Source: Rutidosis leptorrhynchoides
Taxonomy: Eukaryota > Streptophyta > Magnoliopsida > Asterales > Asteraceae
DNA: 64,000 nucleotides
Direction: 5' to 3'
Assembly: GCF_046630445.1 (NCBI RefSeq)
Contig: NC_092342.1
Location: forward strand, 80,402,001-80,466,000
In this document: piece after piece, positions 36,213-52,421 of the stretch
How positions within the stretch are numbered: the first letter of the stretch is position 1
Layout: each line of letters starts with the position of its first letter
The notes under the pieces: model-generated
What the model was told of the DNA's origin: nothing
Database searches by the model: none
The model's input: the letters and a program-made list of their open reading frames with translations, nothing else
Made by a program: the position numbers and the translations under genes

Positions 36213-39200
36213 TGTAGTGACCCGAACGTTTCCATGTTTATATATATTAATTGAGATTGATATTTACATGATTAAATGTTTCCAACATGTTAAGCAATCA
36301 AACTTGTTAAGACTTGATTAATTGAAATATGTTTCATATAGACAATTGACCACCCAAGTTGACCGGTGATTCACGAACGTTAAAACTTGTAAAAACTATA
36401 TGATGACATATATATGGATATATATATATAGTTAACATGATACTATTATAAGTAAACATATCATTAAGTATATTAACAATGAACTACATATGTAAAAACA
36501 AGACTACTAACTTAATGATTTTTAAACGAGACATATATGTAACGATTATCGTTGTAAAGACATTTAATGTATATATATCATATTAAGAGATATTCATACA
36601 TGATAATATCATGATAATGTAATAATTTAAAATCTCATTTGATATTATAAACATTGGGTTAACAACATTTAACAAGATCGTTAACCTAAAGGTTTCAAAA
36701 CAACACTTACATGTAACGACTAACGATGACTTAACGACTCAGTTAAAATGTATATACATGTAGTGTTTTAATATGTATTTATACACTTTTGAAAGACTTC
36801 AATACACTTATCAAAATACTTCTACTTAACAAAAATGCTTACAATTACATCCTCGTTCAGTTTCATCAACAATTCTACTCGTATGCACCCGTATTCGTAC
36901 TCGTACAATACACAGCTTTAGATGTATGTACTATTGGTATATACACTCCAATGATAAGCTCTTAGCAGCCCATGTGAGTCACCTAACACATGTGAGAACC
37001 ATCATTTGGCAACTAGCATGAAATATCTCATAAAATTACAAAAATATGAGTAATCATTCATGACTTATTTACATGAAAACAAAATTACATATCCTTTATA
37101 TCTAATCCATACACCACCGACCAAAAACACCTACAAACACTTTCATTCTTCAATTTTCTTCATCTAATTGATCTCTCTCAAGTTCTATCTTCAAGTTCTA
37201 AGTGTTCTTCATATATTCTACAAGTTCTAGTTACATAAAATCAAGAATACTTTCAAGTTTGCTAGCTCACTTCCAATCTGGTAAGGTGATCATCTAACCT
37301 CAAGAAATCTTTGTTTCTTACAGTAGGTTATCATTCTAATACAAGTTAATAATCATATTCAAACTTTGGTTCAATTTCTATAACTATAACAATCTTATTT
37401 CAAGTGATGATCTTACTTGAACTTGTTTTCGTGTCATGATTCTGCTTCAAGAACTTCGAGCCATCCAAGGATCCGTTGAAGCTAGATCCATTTTTCTCTT
37501 TTCCAGTAGGTTTATCCAAGGAACTTAAGGTAGTAATGATGTTCATAACATCATTCGATTCATACATATAAAGCTATCTTATTCGAAGGTTTAAACTTGT
37601 AATCACTAGAACATAGTTTAGTTAATTCTAAACTTGTTCGCAAACAAAAGTTAATCCTTCTAACTTGACTTTTAAAATCAACTAAACACATGTTATATAT
37701 CTATATGATATGCTAATATATCTATATGATATGCTAACTTAATGATTTAAAACCTGGAAACACGAAAAACACCGTAAAACCGGATTTACGCCGTCGTAGT
37801 AACACCGCGGGCTGTTTTGGGTTAGTTAATTAAAAACTATGATAAACTTTGATTTAAAAGTTGTTATTCTAAGAAAATGATTTTTATTATGAACATGAAA
37901 CTATATCTAAAAATTATGGTTAAACTCAAAGTGGAAGTATGTTTTCTAAAATGGTCATCTAGACGTCGTTCTTTCGACTGAAATGACTACCTTTACAAAA
38001 ACGACTTGTAACTTATTTTTCCGACTATAAACCTATACTTTTTCTGTTTAGATTCATAAAATAGAGTTCAATATGAAACCATAGCAATTTTATTCACTCA
38101 AAACGGATTTAAAATGAAGAAGTTATGGGTAAAACAAGATTGGAAAATTTTTCTCATTTTAGCTACGTGAAAATTGGTAACAAATCTATTCCAACCATAA
38201 CTTAATCAACTTGTATTGTATATTATGTAATCTTGAGATACCATAGACATGTATACAATGTTTCGACCTATCATGTCGACACATCTATATATATTTCGGA
38301 ACAACCATAGACACTCTATATGTGAATGTTGGAGTTAGCTATACAGGGTTGAGGTTGATTCCAAAATATATATAGTTTGAGTTGTGATCAATACTGAGAT
38401 ACGTATACACTGGGTCGTGGATTGATTCAGGATAATAGTTATCGATTTATTTCTGTACATCTAACTGTGGACAACTAGTTGTAGGTTACTAACGAGGACA
38501 GCTGACTTAATAAACTTAAAACATCAAAATATATTAAAAGTGTTGTAAATATATTTTGAACATACTTTGATATATATGTATATATTGTTATAGCTTCGTG
38601 AATCAACCAGTGGCCAAGTCTTACTTCCCGACGAAGTAAAAATCTGTGAAAGTGAGTTATAGTCCCACTTTTAAAATCTAATATTTTTGGGATGAGAATA
38701 CATGCAGGTTTTATAAATGGTTTACAAAATAGACACAAGTACTTGAAACTACATTCTATGGTTGAATTATCGAAATCGAATATGCCCCTTTTTAATTAAG
38801 TCTGGTAATCTAAGAATTAGGGAACAGACACCCTAATTGACGCGAATCCTAAAGATAGATCTATTGGGCCTAACAAACCCCATCCAAAGTACCGGATGCT
38901 TTAGTACTTCAAAATTTATATCATATCCGAAGGGTGTCCCGGAATGATGGGGATATTCTTATATATGCATCTTGTTAATGTCGGTTACCAGGTGTTCACC
39001 ATATGAATGATTTTTATCTCTATGTATGGGATGTGTATTGAAATATGAAATCTTGTGGTCTATTGTTACGATTTGATATATATAGGTTAAACCTATAACT
39101 CACCAACATTTTTGTTGACGTTTTAAGCATGTTTATTCTCAGGTGATTATTAAGAGCTTCCGCTGTCGCATACTTAAATAAGGATGAGATTTGGAGTCCA

Positions 39201-39485
39201 TGCTTGTATGATATTGTGTAAAAACTGCATTCAAGAAACTTATTTTGTTGTAACATATTTGTATTGTAAACCATTATGTAATGGTCGTGTGTAAACAGGA
39301 TATTTTAGATTATCATTATTTGATAATCTACGTAAAGCTTTTTAAACCTTTATTGATGAAATAAAGGTTATGGTTTGTTTTAAAATGAATGCAGTCTTTG
39401 AAAAACGTCTCATATAGAGGTCAAAACCTCGCAACGAAATCAATTATTATGGAACGTTTTTAATCAATAAGAACGGGACATTTCA
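36213..39485 (+). repeat. 3' LTR of gypsy A
   Basis: 3273 bp, uninterrupted. It is about 22 bp longer than the 5' copy mainly because a 21-bp unit (tatatctatatgatatgctaa) is duplicated at 37696-37737. Ends ..GGGACATTTCA, then TSD caagg 39486-39490. Confidence 0.96.
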
Positions 39486-39490
39486 CAAGG

Positions 39491-39791
39491 CTTGTAAAAC
39501 AAATCTCCACCGGATTTGGAGAAAAGTGCTTAGTGAAGCAAAAATCCCAATTAGTGAATCGGGGAGTGGATTAAGGTGGATTAGTTAACATCCACCCGAA
39601 CCACTATAAATCCTTGTGTTTATGTTCTTTACTTTACTTTCCGCATCATTACAAACATAAACACACCACACATTGGTTTGAGTTGACTAACGTGATCAAG
39701 TATTGTTCAAATCGTATTGATCATTAAAAAAGTTTTAAAAATCGTATTAAGTAACTATTCACAACCCCCCCCCCCTCTCAAGTTACTTAGA
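39491..39791 (+). repeat. 3' LTR of the Sirevirus-like element, right part
   Basis: Continues 13014-15005 after element A; matches the 5' LTR at about 1626-1920. A C-run of about 11 has expanded near 39766, and the terminal ACA is changed to AGA. Confidence 0.88.
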
Positions 39792-40022
39792 GACTCCATG
39801 GCTCACGGTGTGGTAGTGGGGCTACAGGGTTCACTTTCATTGTTTTAACCGAATGGCAAAGCCATTGGATATCTCAGCCATGTCCCCCTTGGGTGTATTC
39901 GATGCCGTAAAGGATTCGATTCACCCCACCAAAGTGATCACTAATAACCATCTTACGGGCTAATAGTGTACACCCCTGGTGCCGGTATGTTAGAACTCCC
40001 GCCACCCCCAGCTTGATTTGGG
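39792..40022 (-). other. 3' interior of the Athila element
   Basis: Downstream (minus strand) of the env-position ORF. GC-richer than the surroundings; no gene or LTR end recognised. Confidence 0.4.
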
Positions 40023-41113
40023 TCAGTCACAAAGGTTTGTGTTTTGGCTTGGTTCAACGGCTCCTCTAAACTCAACATAAACATCATCATCCTTCCTCAA
40101 ACTATCACAACCTAGATAATCGTTCATGTTTGTTTCCTTCATATCCCTTTTCTCACCCACTAACCCATCTAGATTGATGTCAAAGAATTTGGCCACCAAT
40201 GTCACAAAATGCCCACCCGCTGAAGGCTTTAAAGCTTTCATACCATCGTCATCATTAAGAATGTGGGTGATGGTGTTTGGGATGTGTGCATTCCAACCAT
40301 TATAAATCATATGGTTTAGCCAAACATCCATATGGGACATCTTTCAAGGTTCTCAGCTCAGTTGTTTATCACACGCGAAACAACCATGTGGATCATGCGG
40401 CGGGTGAGGGACCTAATGTTTGTCATTAAAATTTTACCGGGAATGAAGGGTCCATTTGCCATGAGGCCCCATTTTTGGGTGAAGTCAAAAGTCGAATGAA
40501 AATTGTGGCATCTTTGCAAGTACTCCCACAGGGCATTAGGGTTGTCAATATATTCTCGATAAACTACTAAAATCCTATTCCAATCCATCAAACTCAAACT
40601 CAAACTCCTCTCAATACCCCCCCCCCCCCAAGTGAAAATTCATATAACGGGCATCATTGATTGAGCTAGGACGTGGTCTAAAGCTCATTGTGGTGAGAAA
40701 CTCCCTTGTGAGAGTTGGGTATGTGGCCTCTCGCATGATAAAGAGTGGCCACCAAGAGGGTTTATAGTTTGTTGCTTATTGTTTGGATCTGGGAAAACTA
40801 CTATGTTCCTCAAAAGGGTGTTGTATTTGTTGAGGTCTTTCATGGGTTGCCAATCAATGTACTTGGCAATGTTGACTTGTTTGGCAAGTTGGGAATGCAA
40901 TTGCCTGTGCCACACATCCTCATTTGGTAAGTTTAAAATGGCTTGTAGCCATAGGTGTATCTAATAACCTTGGACTCCCTCATCATCGTGAGGTGGTGAG
41001 TCATGTGGTGGTGGTGGTGGTTGTGATTGCTCTTGCCTCGCACGTTTATTCCTTGCTATGGCTTTTTGGCGAGAGGTACCACCTTCGGCTTCTTTCCCTT
41101 TGCCTCTTCCTCC
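40023..41113 (-). pseudogene. Env-position ORF of the Athila element, plant-transposon/ATHILA-like, broken
   Basis: Reads on the minus strand from a splice-acceptor-like TTCTATTTCAG at 41114: QGGRGKGKEAEGG..., a His/Pro-rich stretch, TAG near 40965, then the LWLQAILNLPNEDVWHRQLHSQLAKQ and YIDWQPMKDLNKY regions, a YPTLTREF block reached after a frameshift near 40780, a 13-base C/G homopolymer (40616-40630) that breaks the frame again, LMDWNRILVVYREY.., a Trp/Gly block, the IRSLTRRMIHMVVSRVI block, a stop, and MDVWLNHMIYNGW with a long acidic tail. The block order resembles the Sirevirus-like ORF at 4244-5203. Function unknown; Athila-type elements are known to carry a spliced env-like ORF here. 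Coordinates of the breaks are approximate. Confidence 0.5.
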
Positions 41114-41140
41114 CTGAAATAGAACAATAACAACAAAACA
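41114..41140 (-). promoter_or_regulatory. Splice-acceptor-like sequence before the Athila env-position ORF
   Basis: Minus strand: T-rich ttttgttttgttgttattgttctatttcag, with AG at 41114-41115, directly before a long reading frame. Fits production of this ORF from a spliced subgenomic RNA (inference). Confidence 0.5.
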
Positions 41141-42400
41141 AAACCATGTTTATACAAAGTTAGCATTAGTGTTACCATACCACATTTAACTCAACAAAGG
41201 GGTAACTCACCCCTACATTTAAGCTCAACAATCAATCATCACAATCCATTACATAAAAGCTTCAAACTTTGCATTGTTCAGGCCAAATAGTCAATGTGCA
41301 ACAATGGTATAATGGTCAAACGGGTCAACCAAATAGGTGTAATTCTAGCAAACCTAAATAACCTTGCAAGCATACTAAAAACACACATTAAAACTATAGG
41401 CCATAGTGTTTCATGCTTCAAATCAACTAATCCAAAAGTTAAAGAGTCAAAGCTAGTCAAACCCTAAAGTCATGAACCCTAATTTGCAAGTTCATAGCGA
41501 AAAATCACCAATTTTTAGGAATAAATGACAATAGCAAGATGGTAGACTAGTAATTAACCCTAGACAACACCCAATGACATCTCAATTAACCGATTTTAAA
41601 AGCCCCAAATTGAAGAACCCTAGATTTTCAAAGTTGTAATTTATGAAATTAATCATGAGAAACATGTAAATCAACAACAATGTAGTCTAGATTCAACAAT
41701 AATTTCATCACTATCAACCTAAATCAAACATAATCATCATATAAAGCAAATAGAGAGAATAAAGCATGAACATCACATATAATCAAGTAATTAAACAAGA
41801 AAGAAGTGAGAATAGTACACTAAGAAAGTTCATTATTGATGATAATGTGAGATTCTTGATGATTAGTAAGTTATTTGCAGGTTAAAATTAGCGTTTTGAG
41901 TGTATCTGTCGGACTAGAGAGAAAAAGAGGATGTGGGGTGTGAAAAAGTGATTCAAAAATCTGCCCCAAAACACATTAAAACGGGCTTAGGAATGTCGTT
42001 CTATAACATGGAACATCGTTCCTTTGACAACATACGAACGTCGTTCTACATACCATAACGTCGTTCCAGATTACCAGGAAATAGGAACGTGGTTCTGAAA
42101 ATCATAACGCGGTTCCTTTAATAACCAGGAACGTATTTCCTTAAATAGGAACGTCGTTTCTCAAACTGCCTAAAAAGTGCTTCTGTTAACATATTTAATC
42201 AAGAACATCAGTACAGATTACCACAACATCATTCCTTACCATGAAATGCAGTTTATCAACTTGAAACACAATCTAACCCCTTCACAAACTATTTTTGATC
42301 TTTTCTAGTTTACCCAAATGCATGAAATGCAACCTAAATGCTAATGCAAACTACAAAAAGGCAATATCAAACAAGTCTATGTGAAATGCAACTAAATGAG
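41141..42400 (-). other. Non-coding gap between protease and env-position ORF (Athila)
   Basis: About 1.26 kb where a full Athila element would have several kb of pol. No RT, RNase H or integrase motif found. Contains the palindromic-word cluster at 41990-42160. Confidence 0.6.
41990..42160. repeat. Cluster of eight GGAACGTCGTTCC-like palindromes
   Basis: Words at 41990-42001, 42010-42022, 42035-42046, 42055-42067, 42084-42095, 42104-42116, 42128-42140 and 42148-42160, all variants of GGAACGTCGTTCC. Spacing is about 20-25 bases and the sequence between them is unrelated. Confidence 0.85.
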
Positions 42401-44855
42401 CTATGTACACGATTGTGGAAAGTGTTTAATGAGTCTATCACCCGACTCTAATCCACTTAAGCTTTCAACTAATGTCGGGGTGGTAAATCTCCCCTCCCTT
42501 TGAGCTAAGGGACCACCACCTTGACAACTATCATTTAGCTTTAACAATAACCAATTGTCCATCACCTTAGCTTCATTAATCAATTCCTTAAGTTTGCACT
42601 TCTCACGTTTTGACAAGTTTGACACTAGGTGTTTTCTCAAGTGCTCATCCTTTTTAGATGATGCGCGATGTACCCTCCCATATAACTTTCTCATGGACTT
42701 GTCAATTATATCAACTTGATATTTTGTTGCACTTAGAGTTTCTTTGGTCAATTCTCCACCACACTTAGTTGGTGAACCAACTTGTGTTGTGCTTATAGTA
42801 CATTGTACACTACCAATAACTTGTGGAGTGGTTATGGGCATTGGTGGAAATTTAGTGTATTTACTACGAAAGCTCATGCACTTGCCTTTGTCTCTAAGGG
42901 TCAACTTTTCGGTTCTAAAGTGAAAGAAAGAACCCGCGGTTGCAAAAAATGGTCTTCCCAAAACAAGGGGCACAACCGGGTCTTCCTTTATGTCCACAAT
43001 GACAAAATCGGCCGGGAACTCCATTTCACCTATTTCACAATTACGTCTTTGGCGATCCCCATGCCAGGGCTAATAGATTGATCAATTAATTCGACTCCCA
43101 TCTTGGTGGGTGAAAGATCTCCTAGGCCTAACCTTTGATAGATAGAATAGGGTATAAAGGTGATACTAGCCCCCGAGTCAGCCAATGATGTAAACATCTC
43201 TGACCCGTTCACATTGCATGGAATGAGGAAAGGCCCGGGATCGTCCATTTTAGGTGGTAGATTACATTTCTTTAAAATTCCATCACACTCCCTTCTTAGG
43301 AAAGTGGTGGATGTTTGCTCGCATTCTCCCTTCTTAGCCATAAGTGACTTCAAAAATTTCCCATAGTTGGGCATATTCTCGAGCACCTCCTCCAAGGGGA
43401 GTTTAACATAGATATTCTCATTTTCGGTTAGGGTTGACTTACAATCCACATCCTTTGAATGTGTAGGAAGGAATGATTGAGGATATAGGACCGGTGCCTC
43501 ATATTTCTCCTTGGTTGATGTAGCAAGAACCTCGGCCTCGTTCCTTTGCTCCTTTTCATTCAAGACATTTCCTACCTTTTCCCCTTTTTCTACCTTGTTT
43601 AATTCAATTTTCTCAAAATCACTTCCCAATTGCTTGTATGTTGGCTCGGTAGCCTCCATGGACATTACGCTTTTGACCTGATATGGAATGTACTCCGCTA
43701 CTTCCGAATCATACAAAAACTTAAATACTCCAAGCTCCATTGTGTTGATTCCCAATGCTTCATTCACATCAAATGCCTCATATTCAACATTGAATGTAAA
43801 AACATGAGGGCATTCGTGTTGCTCTTCTTCTTTGATCAAAATGATTGAGTTCACTTGAGCATAATTTGGATTAGGTGTAGTATTTGACGAACTCGCTTGG
43901 TTGTTGTTTTGATTGTGATTGGTACTTTCGATAAGAATGACTCTCGTGTTGTTGTGGTTTTGGTTTTGGTGAGATTGTTGATTGTTTCGGTTGTTGTTGT
44001 AATTGTTGTTGGGGTTGACTTGTGTGTTTGAAGGTAAAGTGCCTTGAGGTCTTTCGGCAACTTGATTTGATAGTCTTCCAACGGTGCTCTCAAGGTTTTG
44101 GAATGAGGCTTGTTGGTGCCTTAATTGTTGCTTTAAGAACTCGTTTTCCTTGGTTAGAAATGCTTCGGTTGTCTCTACCTTCTTTATGTAATTTTGCATC
44201 ATCTCCTCTAGACTCTTTGAAGGTTGGGATTGTTGGTTGTTTTGTTGGTTTTGTTATGGTTGTTGATTGTAACCTTGGTTATTTTGTGGTTGACTTTAAC
44301 CTTGGTTTTGATAGCTTTGGTTGCCTTGATAACTTAAGTTGGTTTGATTGTTATAAGGTTGGGTGTTGTATGGTTGTTAGTTTTGTGATTGGAAGTTGTT
44401 GTTTCGGCTTTGATTATAGTTTGGGTTGTAACCTTGGTTTCGGTTTTGGTTTGTAAATCCTGGTGGTGGGTTGTTTTGAGTGTTGAAGGAGACTTGTCTT
44501 TGGTTAAGATTGAAGTAGCCTTGGTTTTGTTGATAAGAGTTGTTGCCTTGGTTTGATGACCCACCGCTTTGATAATTTTGATTACTCACATAGTTGACAT
44601 GAGCATCCGAGTTCATGGGGATATCGTCCAAATCAATATGGTTGCATTAGTTGATTTGAGGACAATTCTTTGTGTGGTGAGGTCCATCGCATCTTTCACA
44701 ACCTACTTGCATCGCGAAAATTGATTATTGTAACTTCTTCAACTCCTTCCTGTATGATTGAAATTGATTATTCAAGCTAGCAAGTGTGATTTGACCGTTT
44801 TCACTCTCTACTTGTGCTACACTCTTCCTTGGCAAATCTCTAGGTGAAGGGTTCC
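42401..44855 (-). pseudogene. gag-pol: Athila gag C-terminal part and protease
   Basis: Starts in the sequence interrupted by element D. Minus strand: WNPSPRDLPRKSV, ESENGQITLASLN, TAA-type stop, then zinc knuckle CERCDGPHHTKNCP near 44690. A very Asn/Gln-rich stretch with three or more stops (44631-44205) follows, then from 44202 a clear frame: coiled coil ENEFLKQQLRHQQASFQNLE, acidic linker, LPLEEVLENMPNYGKFLKSL, and the protease motif LADSGASITFIPYSIYQRLGLG. A one-base shift at 43030 moves to the frame with EFPADFVIVDIKED and PLVLGRPFFATA, the second half of Athila protease. The frame ends at 42401 with no RT. Athila lineage is supported by the whole arrangement. Confidence 0.8.
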
Positions 44856-44860
44856 ACTCT
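44856..44860. other. Target-site duplication of gypsy D, left copy
   Basis: actct versus actca at 60736-60740; one mismatch, presumably a later mutation. Confidence 0.75.
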
Positions 44861-46804
44861 TGTAACACCCTAAATTTTTTTTTATCACAGCGGATGTATA
44901 TACATAATTGCCAAAATAACCTTACTTAATGTTTACAAACCATAGTTTAGAAACCAGCTTAGTTAACAATCATTACAACTTTTCAAAACGACAGTGTTAC
45001 ATAAAACAGTACAAAATATGAAAACATCAGAGTTCAGCTCATAGTCAAACATGTCTTCATCCCGTCCGCAATCCCCATCTAACCAGCAGTACCTAAACCT
45101 GCAAGGGGTCAAAATGTGGGGGAATTAGCACATCTGCTAAGTGAATGGATACTATCTAACAGACCAAGCATAAGCAACTGAACCTGCAAGGGGTCACAAC
45201 TATACTAACGTCCTGAACTAGCATACAACGACAACTGACAATATGAGGATCGGTGGCTTGTACGAGCACACGACTTAGCTGATCAGGCTACAGTCTACCG
45301 ATAGTCCGCTTTACTGAATCCACCGTATAACCGTCCAGATGCAACACATGCGTCCTTCTATGCTATACTAAATAATCAGTAACATCAAGACCCGACCAGG
45401 CTACCACAGTCGACCTCACACCAACCCTACCTTGCCACCTCGGTGGGTTCCCAACCTTGCCGCCTCGGTTGGTGTCTAACTAACAGTGTGAACATAAGAT
45501 CACAGATATTCAGACATGCAATCGTCCTAACTAGCATGGCAATATCTAACTACACATGGCAATCATACTGGATATAAACATAAGAGTAAAGAGTCTGAAC
45601 AAGTAGCGTGTCAGCTACTTAACACTCTATCCGAAGATAGACCCACTCACTAAATACCAGCACCAGCTCAGATAAGGCAAATCGAGTTAGCTTCTGTTCG
45701 TTAGCGCAAAACAGCATAATACAGTAAATCTGTATTAAAAGCGCCACTAAAAGTCCACCTAACACTTATGCATTTTCAGAATTTACATCATGATTATCAT
45801 AAGTCATGCGGGCAGCATAAAGACTAGGTATCAACACTTAGTAAAATATTCTGCCCTCAAAGACACACGGTCGACTGACTCACACATTCGGTCGACTGTG
45901 TCCACACACTCGGTCGACTGACTAAAACTAAATCATCTGGTCAGAACCCAGACACACACGGTCAAGTGTGTCACTTAACCGTTCAATCGTCTACACAGTC
46001 GGTCAAGTGTCAAGAGACACTCAGCTGAGTGTGTTTATCTGATGAAGAAGATGAACACAGCTACGTGTTTAATCCAAAATTCGCCATTTCTTGCTCTAGA
46101 GCTCGTTTCTTACCTTAAAACTGACCAAATCGAATACACTAAACATCAGTAAACACAAACCCACAAGATTTTGACACAAACAACATCAAAATCAACCATT
46201 TTGACCCAAATTGCACTTTTAACAAACTTGACACATAACCCCATTTTCTCAAAGGTTAAAGCTTGACACAATTTGATTCTTACCTTAAAAGATTCAGTAA
46301 ACTATAAGGAGCAAGATGATACAAAATATTTGAGCTCTAGAACACCAATTGGAAATCTAGGATTTGATGGTGAAGAAGAAGTGAGTACGGGTGTGTTTTT
46401 GGGAATTTTCTAGAGAGAGAGAAATGAGAAGAAGAAGAAGAAGAAGAAGAAGAAGAAGAAGAAGAAGAAGAAGAAGAAGAAGAAGAAGAAGAAGAAGAAG
46501 AAGAAGAAGAAGAAGAAGGAGGAGGAGGCAGCTAAAAACACTTAATTTGTGTTTAAAATCTCATACCCCATCACACACGGGTATTTACCAGTTATCTGAT
46601 ATCTTTCGTACTTAATTCGACTGCCCTAACAGAGTCCAAATTAAATTAACGAACCTATTCTGTGACCCTTGTCACAAACTGGTCTTAACCAAATAATAAA
46701 ATATTGTTAAACATTAAATTAAAATAAAAGCATAATTAACCACACAATTATGCCTAAGGGCAAAAAGGTCATCTTACATCTATGCCCGATCTGAGGATGT
46801 TACA
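44861..46804 (-). repeat. 3' LTR of gypsy D
   Basis: 1944 bp. On the minus strand it starts TGTAACATCCTCAGATC at 46804 and ends ..AGGGTGTTACA. It contains the CGGTCGACTG word cluster and a (GAA)n of about 92 bases (46427-46518) that is much shorter in the other LTR (near 60448). A poly-Arg frame there is only the repeat. Confidence 0.9.
45866..46037. repeat. Cluster of CACTCGGTCGACTG-like palindromic words
   Basis: At least six variants: cacggtcgactga, cattcggtcgactgtg, cactcggtcgactga, cacggtcaagtgtg, cagtcggtcaagtgtc, cactcagctgagtg. The 5' LTR remnant (48263-48322) has cagtcggtcgagtgtc, the perfect palindrome GACACTCGGCCGAGTGTC (48283-48300), and ctcgaccgagtg. Confidence 0.8.
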
Positions 46805-46822
46805 AATCCACCCCTTAAGAAG
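46805..46822 (-). promoter_or_regulatory. Polypurine tract of gypsy D
   Basis: Minus-strand cttcttaaggggtggatt directly before the 3' LTR. Unlike A, B, C and G it has no AAATTTCG hairpin. Confidence 0.7.
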
Positions 46823-48248
46823 ATTCCATCCTCGGAATCTGGTCATGGTCAAACAAACGCGGATAACGAGCCTTCATTAGCTCTTCGGTCTCCCACGTAA
46901 GGTTTGATCCTAAACTATGCTTCCACTCAATAAGCACCATATGGATCTCCTTCTTTCTGAACTTTGTCACCTTTCTATCGACAATCCTAACCGGTTCTTC
47001 AACTAACTTTTGATTCAAGTCAACCCTCAAATCGCTTAACGGAACCGGTTGCATCTCATCATCAACCTTACACTTTCTAAGATAAGATACGTTGAAAGTT
47101 TTGTGTATCCCTGCTAACTCTGCTGGAAGCTCTAACACAACTGTCTGATCATTAACTCTCTGGATAATCTTGAACAGACCAATGTATCTAGGAGTTAACT
47201 TACCTCACTTACCAAACCTGATAACACCCTTCCACGGTAAAACTTTCAAGTAAACACGATCACCCACCTCAAAGTTTACCGGACGTCTATGTGGATCGGC
47301 ATACATTTTCTGTCTGTCACGTGCCGCTTTCAACTTTTCATGTGCTATCGCTACCTTTTCTCCTGTTATCTGAACTAATTCTGGACTTGCAAACTGTTTC
47401 TCTCCAGCTTCTAACCAACAAGTCGGCGTTCTAGATTTGCGACCATACAACATCTCATAAGGCGGCATACCAATACTCGAATGGTAAGTATTGTTGTAGG
47501 TAAACTCGATCAAAGGTAGATGTATATCCTACGGACCACCGTACTCTAACACACAGGACCTAATCATATCATCTAGTGTCTATATTGTACGCTCGCTCTA
47601 ACTGTCGGTCTGTGGATGATACGTTGTACTCAGATTTACTCTTGTTCCCAAAATTTTCTATAAACTGTTCCAGAAATTAGACACAAATCTAGAATCTATG
47701 TCGGATACAATAGATAATGGAACCCCATGTCAACTAACTATCTCTTTCAAGTACAATTATGCCAATATACTCAACGAGGTTGTCTCTTTTTTTTTGCTAA
47801 AAATTGTACACTCTTCGTCAGTCGATCAACAATTACCCAAATCACATCATAAGCTTTCTGAGTTCTAGGCAATTTCGTTACAAAATCCATCGTAATATGA
47901 TCCCATTTCCACTCTGAAATTTTCAACTGCTGTAATGAACCATAGGGTTTCTGGTGTTCAGCTTTAACCTGAGCACAAATATGACATCTTTCTACCAATT
48001 GAGCAACATCTTTCTTCATTGTTGGCCACCAATACAACGATTTCAAGTCGTTATACATCTTGGTACTACGTGGATGGACAGTTAACCTCGATTTGTGCGC
48101 TTCATTTAAGATCAATTTCCTTAAATCTCCTAGCATAGGAACCCAAATTCGGTTCTTAAATGTCTTAAGTCCACGAGAATCGTCAGTCAATTGGTCTTTT
48201 ATTTTGGTCATTAACTCAGTCTTTAAGTTCTCGTCCAATAAAACTTAG
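46823..48248 (-). pseudogene. pol: Integrase and chromodomain-like remnant, gypsy D
   Basis: Minus strand from about 48238: ENLKTELMTKIKDQL, the RIWVPMLGDLRKLIL block, the HHCC zinc domain (HPRSTKMYNDLK..CHICAQVKAEHQ), and the first catalytic Asp in TMDFVTKLP; then a frameshift near 47780. The following ~250 bases hold the second Asp and the Glu regions with several stops. From 47513 the frame is clear again ([39 protein letters not shown]), then a TGA at 47205-47207, and from 47138 the tail ends with DRKVTKFRKKEIHMVLIEWKHS..LTWETEELMKARYPRLF. Similar to but clearly diverged from A and B. Confidence 0.85.
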
Positions 48249-48393
48249 GTCGATCATCTCCACAGTCGGTCGAGTGTCAAGAGACACTCGGCCGAGTGTC
48301 AAGAGACTCTCGACCGAGTGTGTTCATCTGATGAAGAAGATGAACACAGCTATGGGTTTAACCCAAAATTCGCCATTTCTTGCTCTAGAGCTC
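48249..48393 (-). repeat. 5' LTR remnant of gypsy D, left part
   Basis: Matches 45985-46117 of the 3' LTR (shared gatgaagaagatgaacacag and cgccatttcttgctctagag). Joined to pol by the deletion; continues at 60131. Confidence 0.85.
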
Positions 48394-48398
48394 GTTTC
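48394..48398. other. Target-site duplication of gypsy C, left copy
   Basis: gtttc, repeated at 60126-60130; the intact D LTR reads ctcgtttcttacc here (46111). Confidence 0.92.
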
Positions 48399-52407
<4,009 letters not shown>

Positions 52408-52409
52408 GG

Positions 52410-52421
52410 TGGTATCAGAGC
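52410..52421 (+). promoter_or_regulatory. Primer-binding site of gypsy C
   Basis: TGGTATCAGAGC, two bases after the LTR; initiator tRNA-Met type. Confidence 0.95.

Larger units (their letters stand above)
15006..39485 (+). mobile_element. Ty3/gypsy element A (Tekay/Del-like chromovirus) with an F-box gene
   Basis: TG..CA LTRs of about 3.25 kb (5' copy split by element B), TSD caagg, tRNA-Met-like primer site, acidic leader ORF, F-box pseudogene, gag-pol ending in a chromodomain-like tail, and polypurine tract. About 13.1 kb without element B. The gag-pol has five in-frame nonsense codons and no frameshift. Sits in the 3' LTR of the Sirevirus-like element. Confidence 0.95.

Noticed and set aside
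41990..42160. CRISPR array
   Set aside because: Regularly spaced short palindromes, but words vary, spacers are short and the sequence is a plant retrotransposon.
46391..46615. Poly-Arg frame
   Set aside because: Artefact of the (GAA)n repeat in the D LTR.
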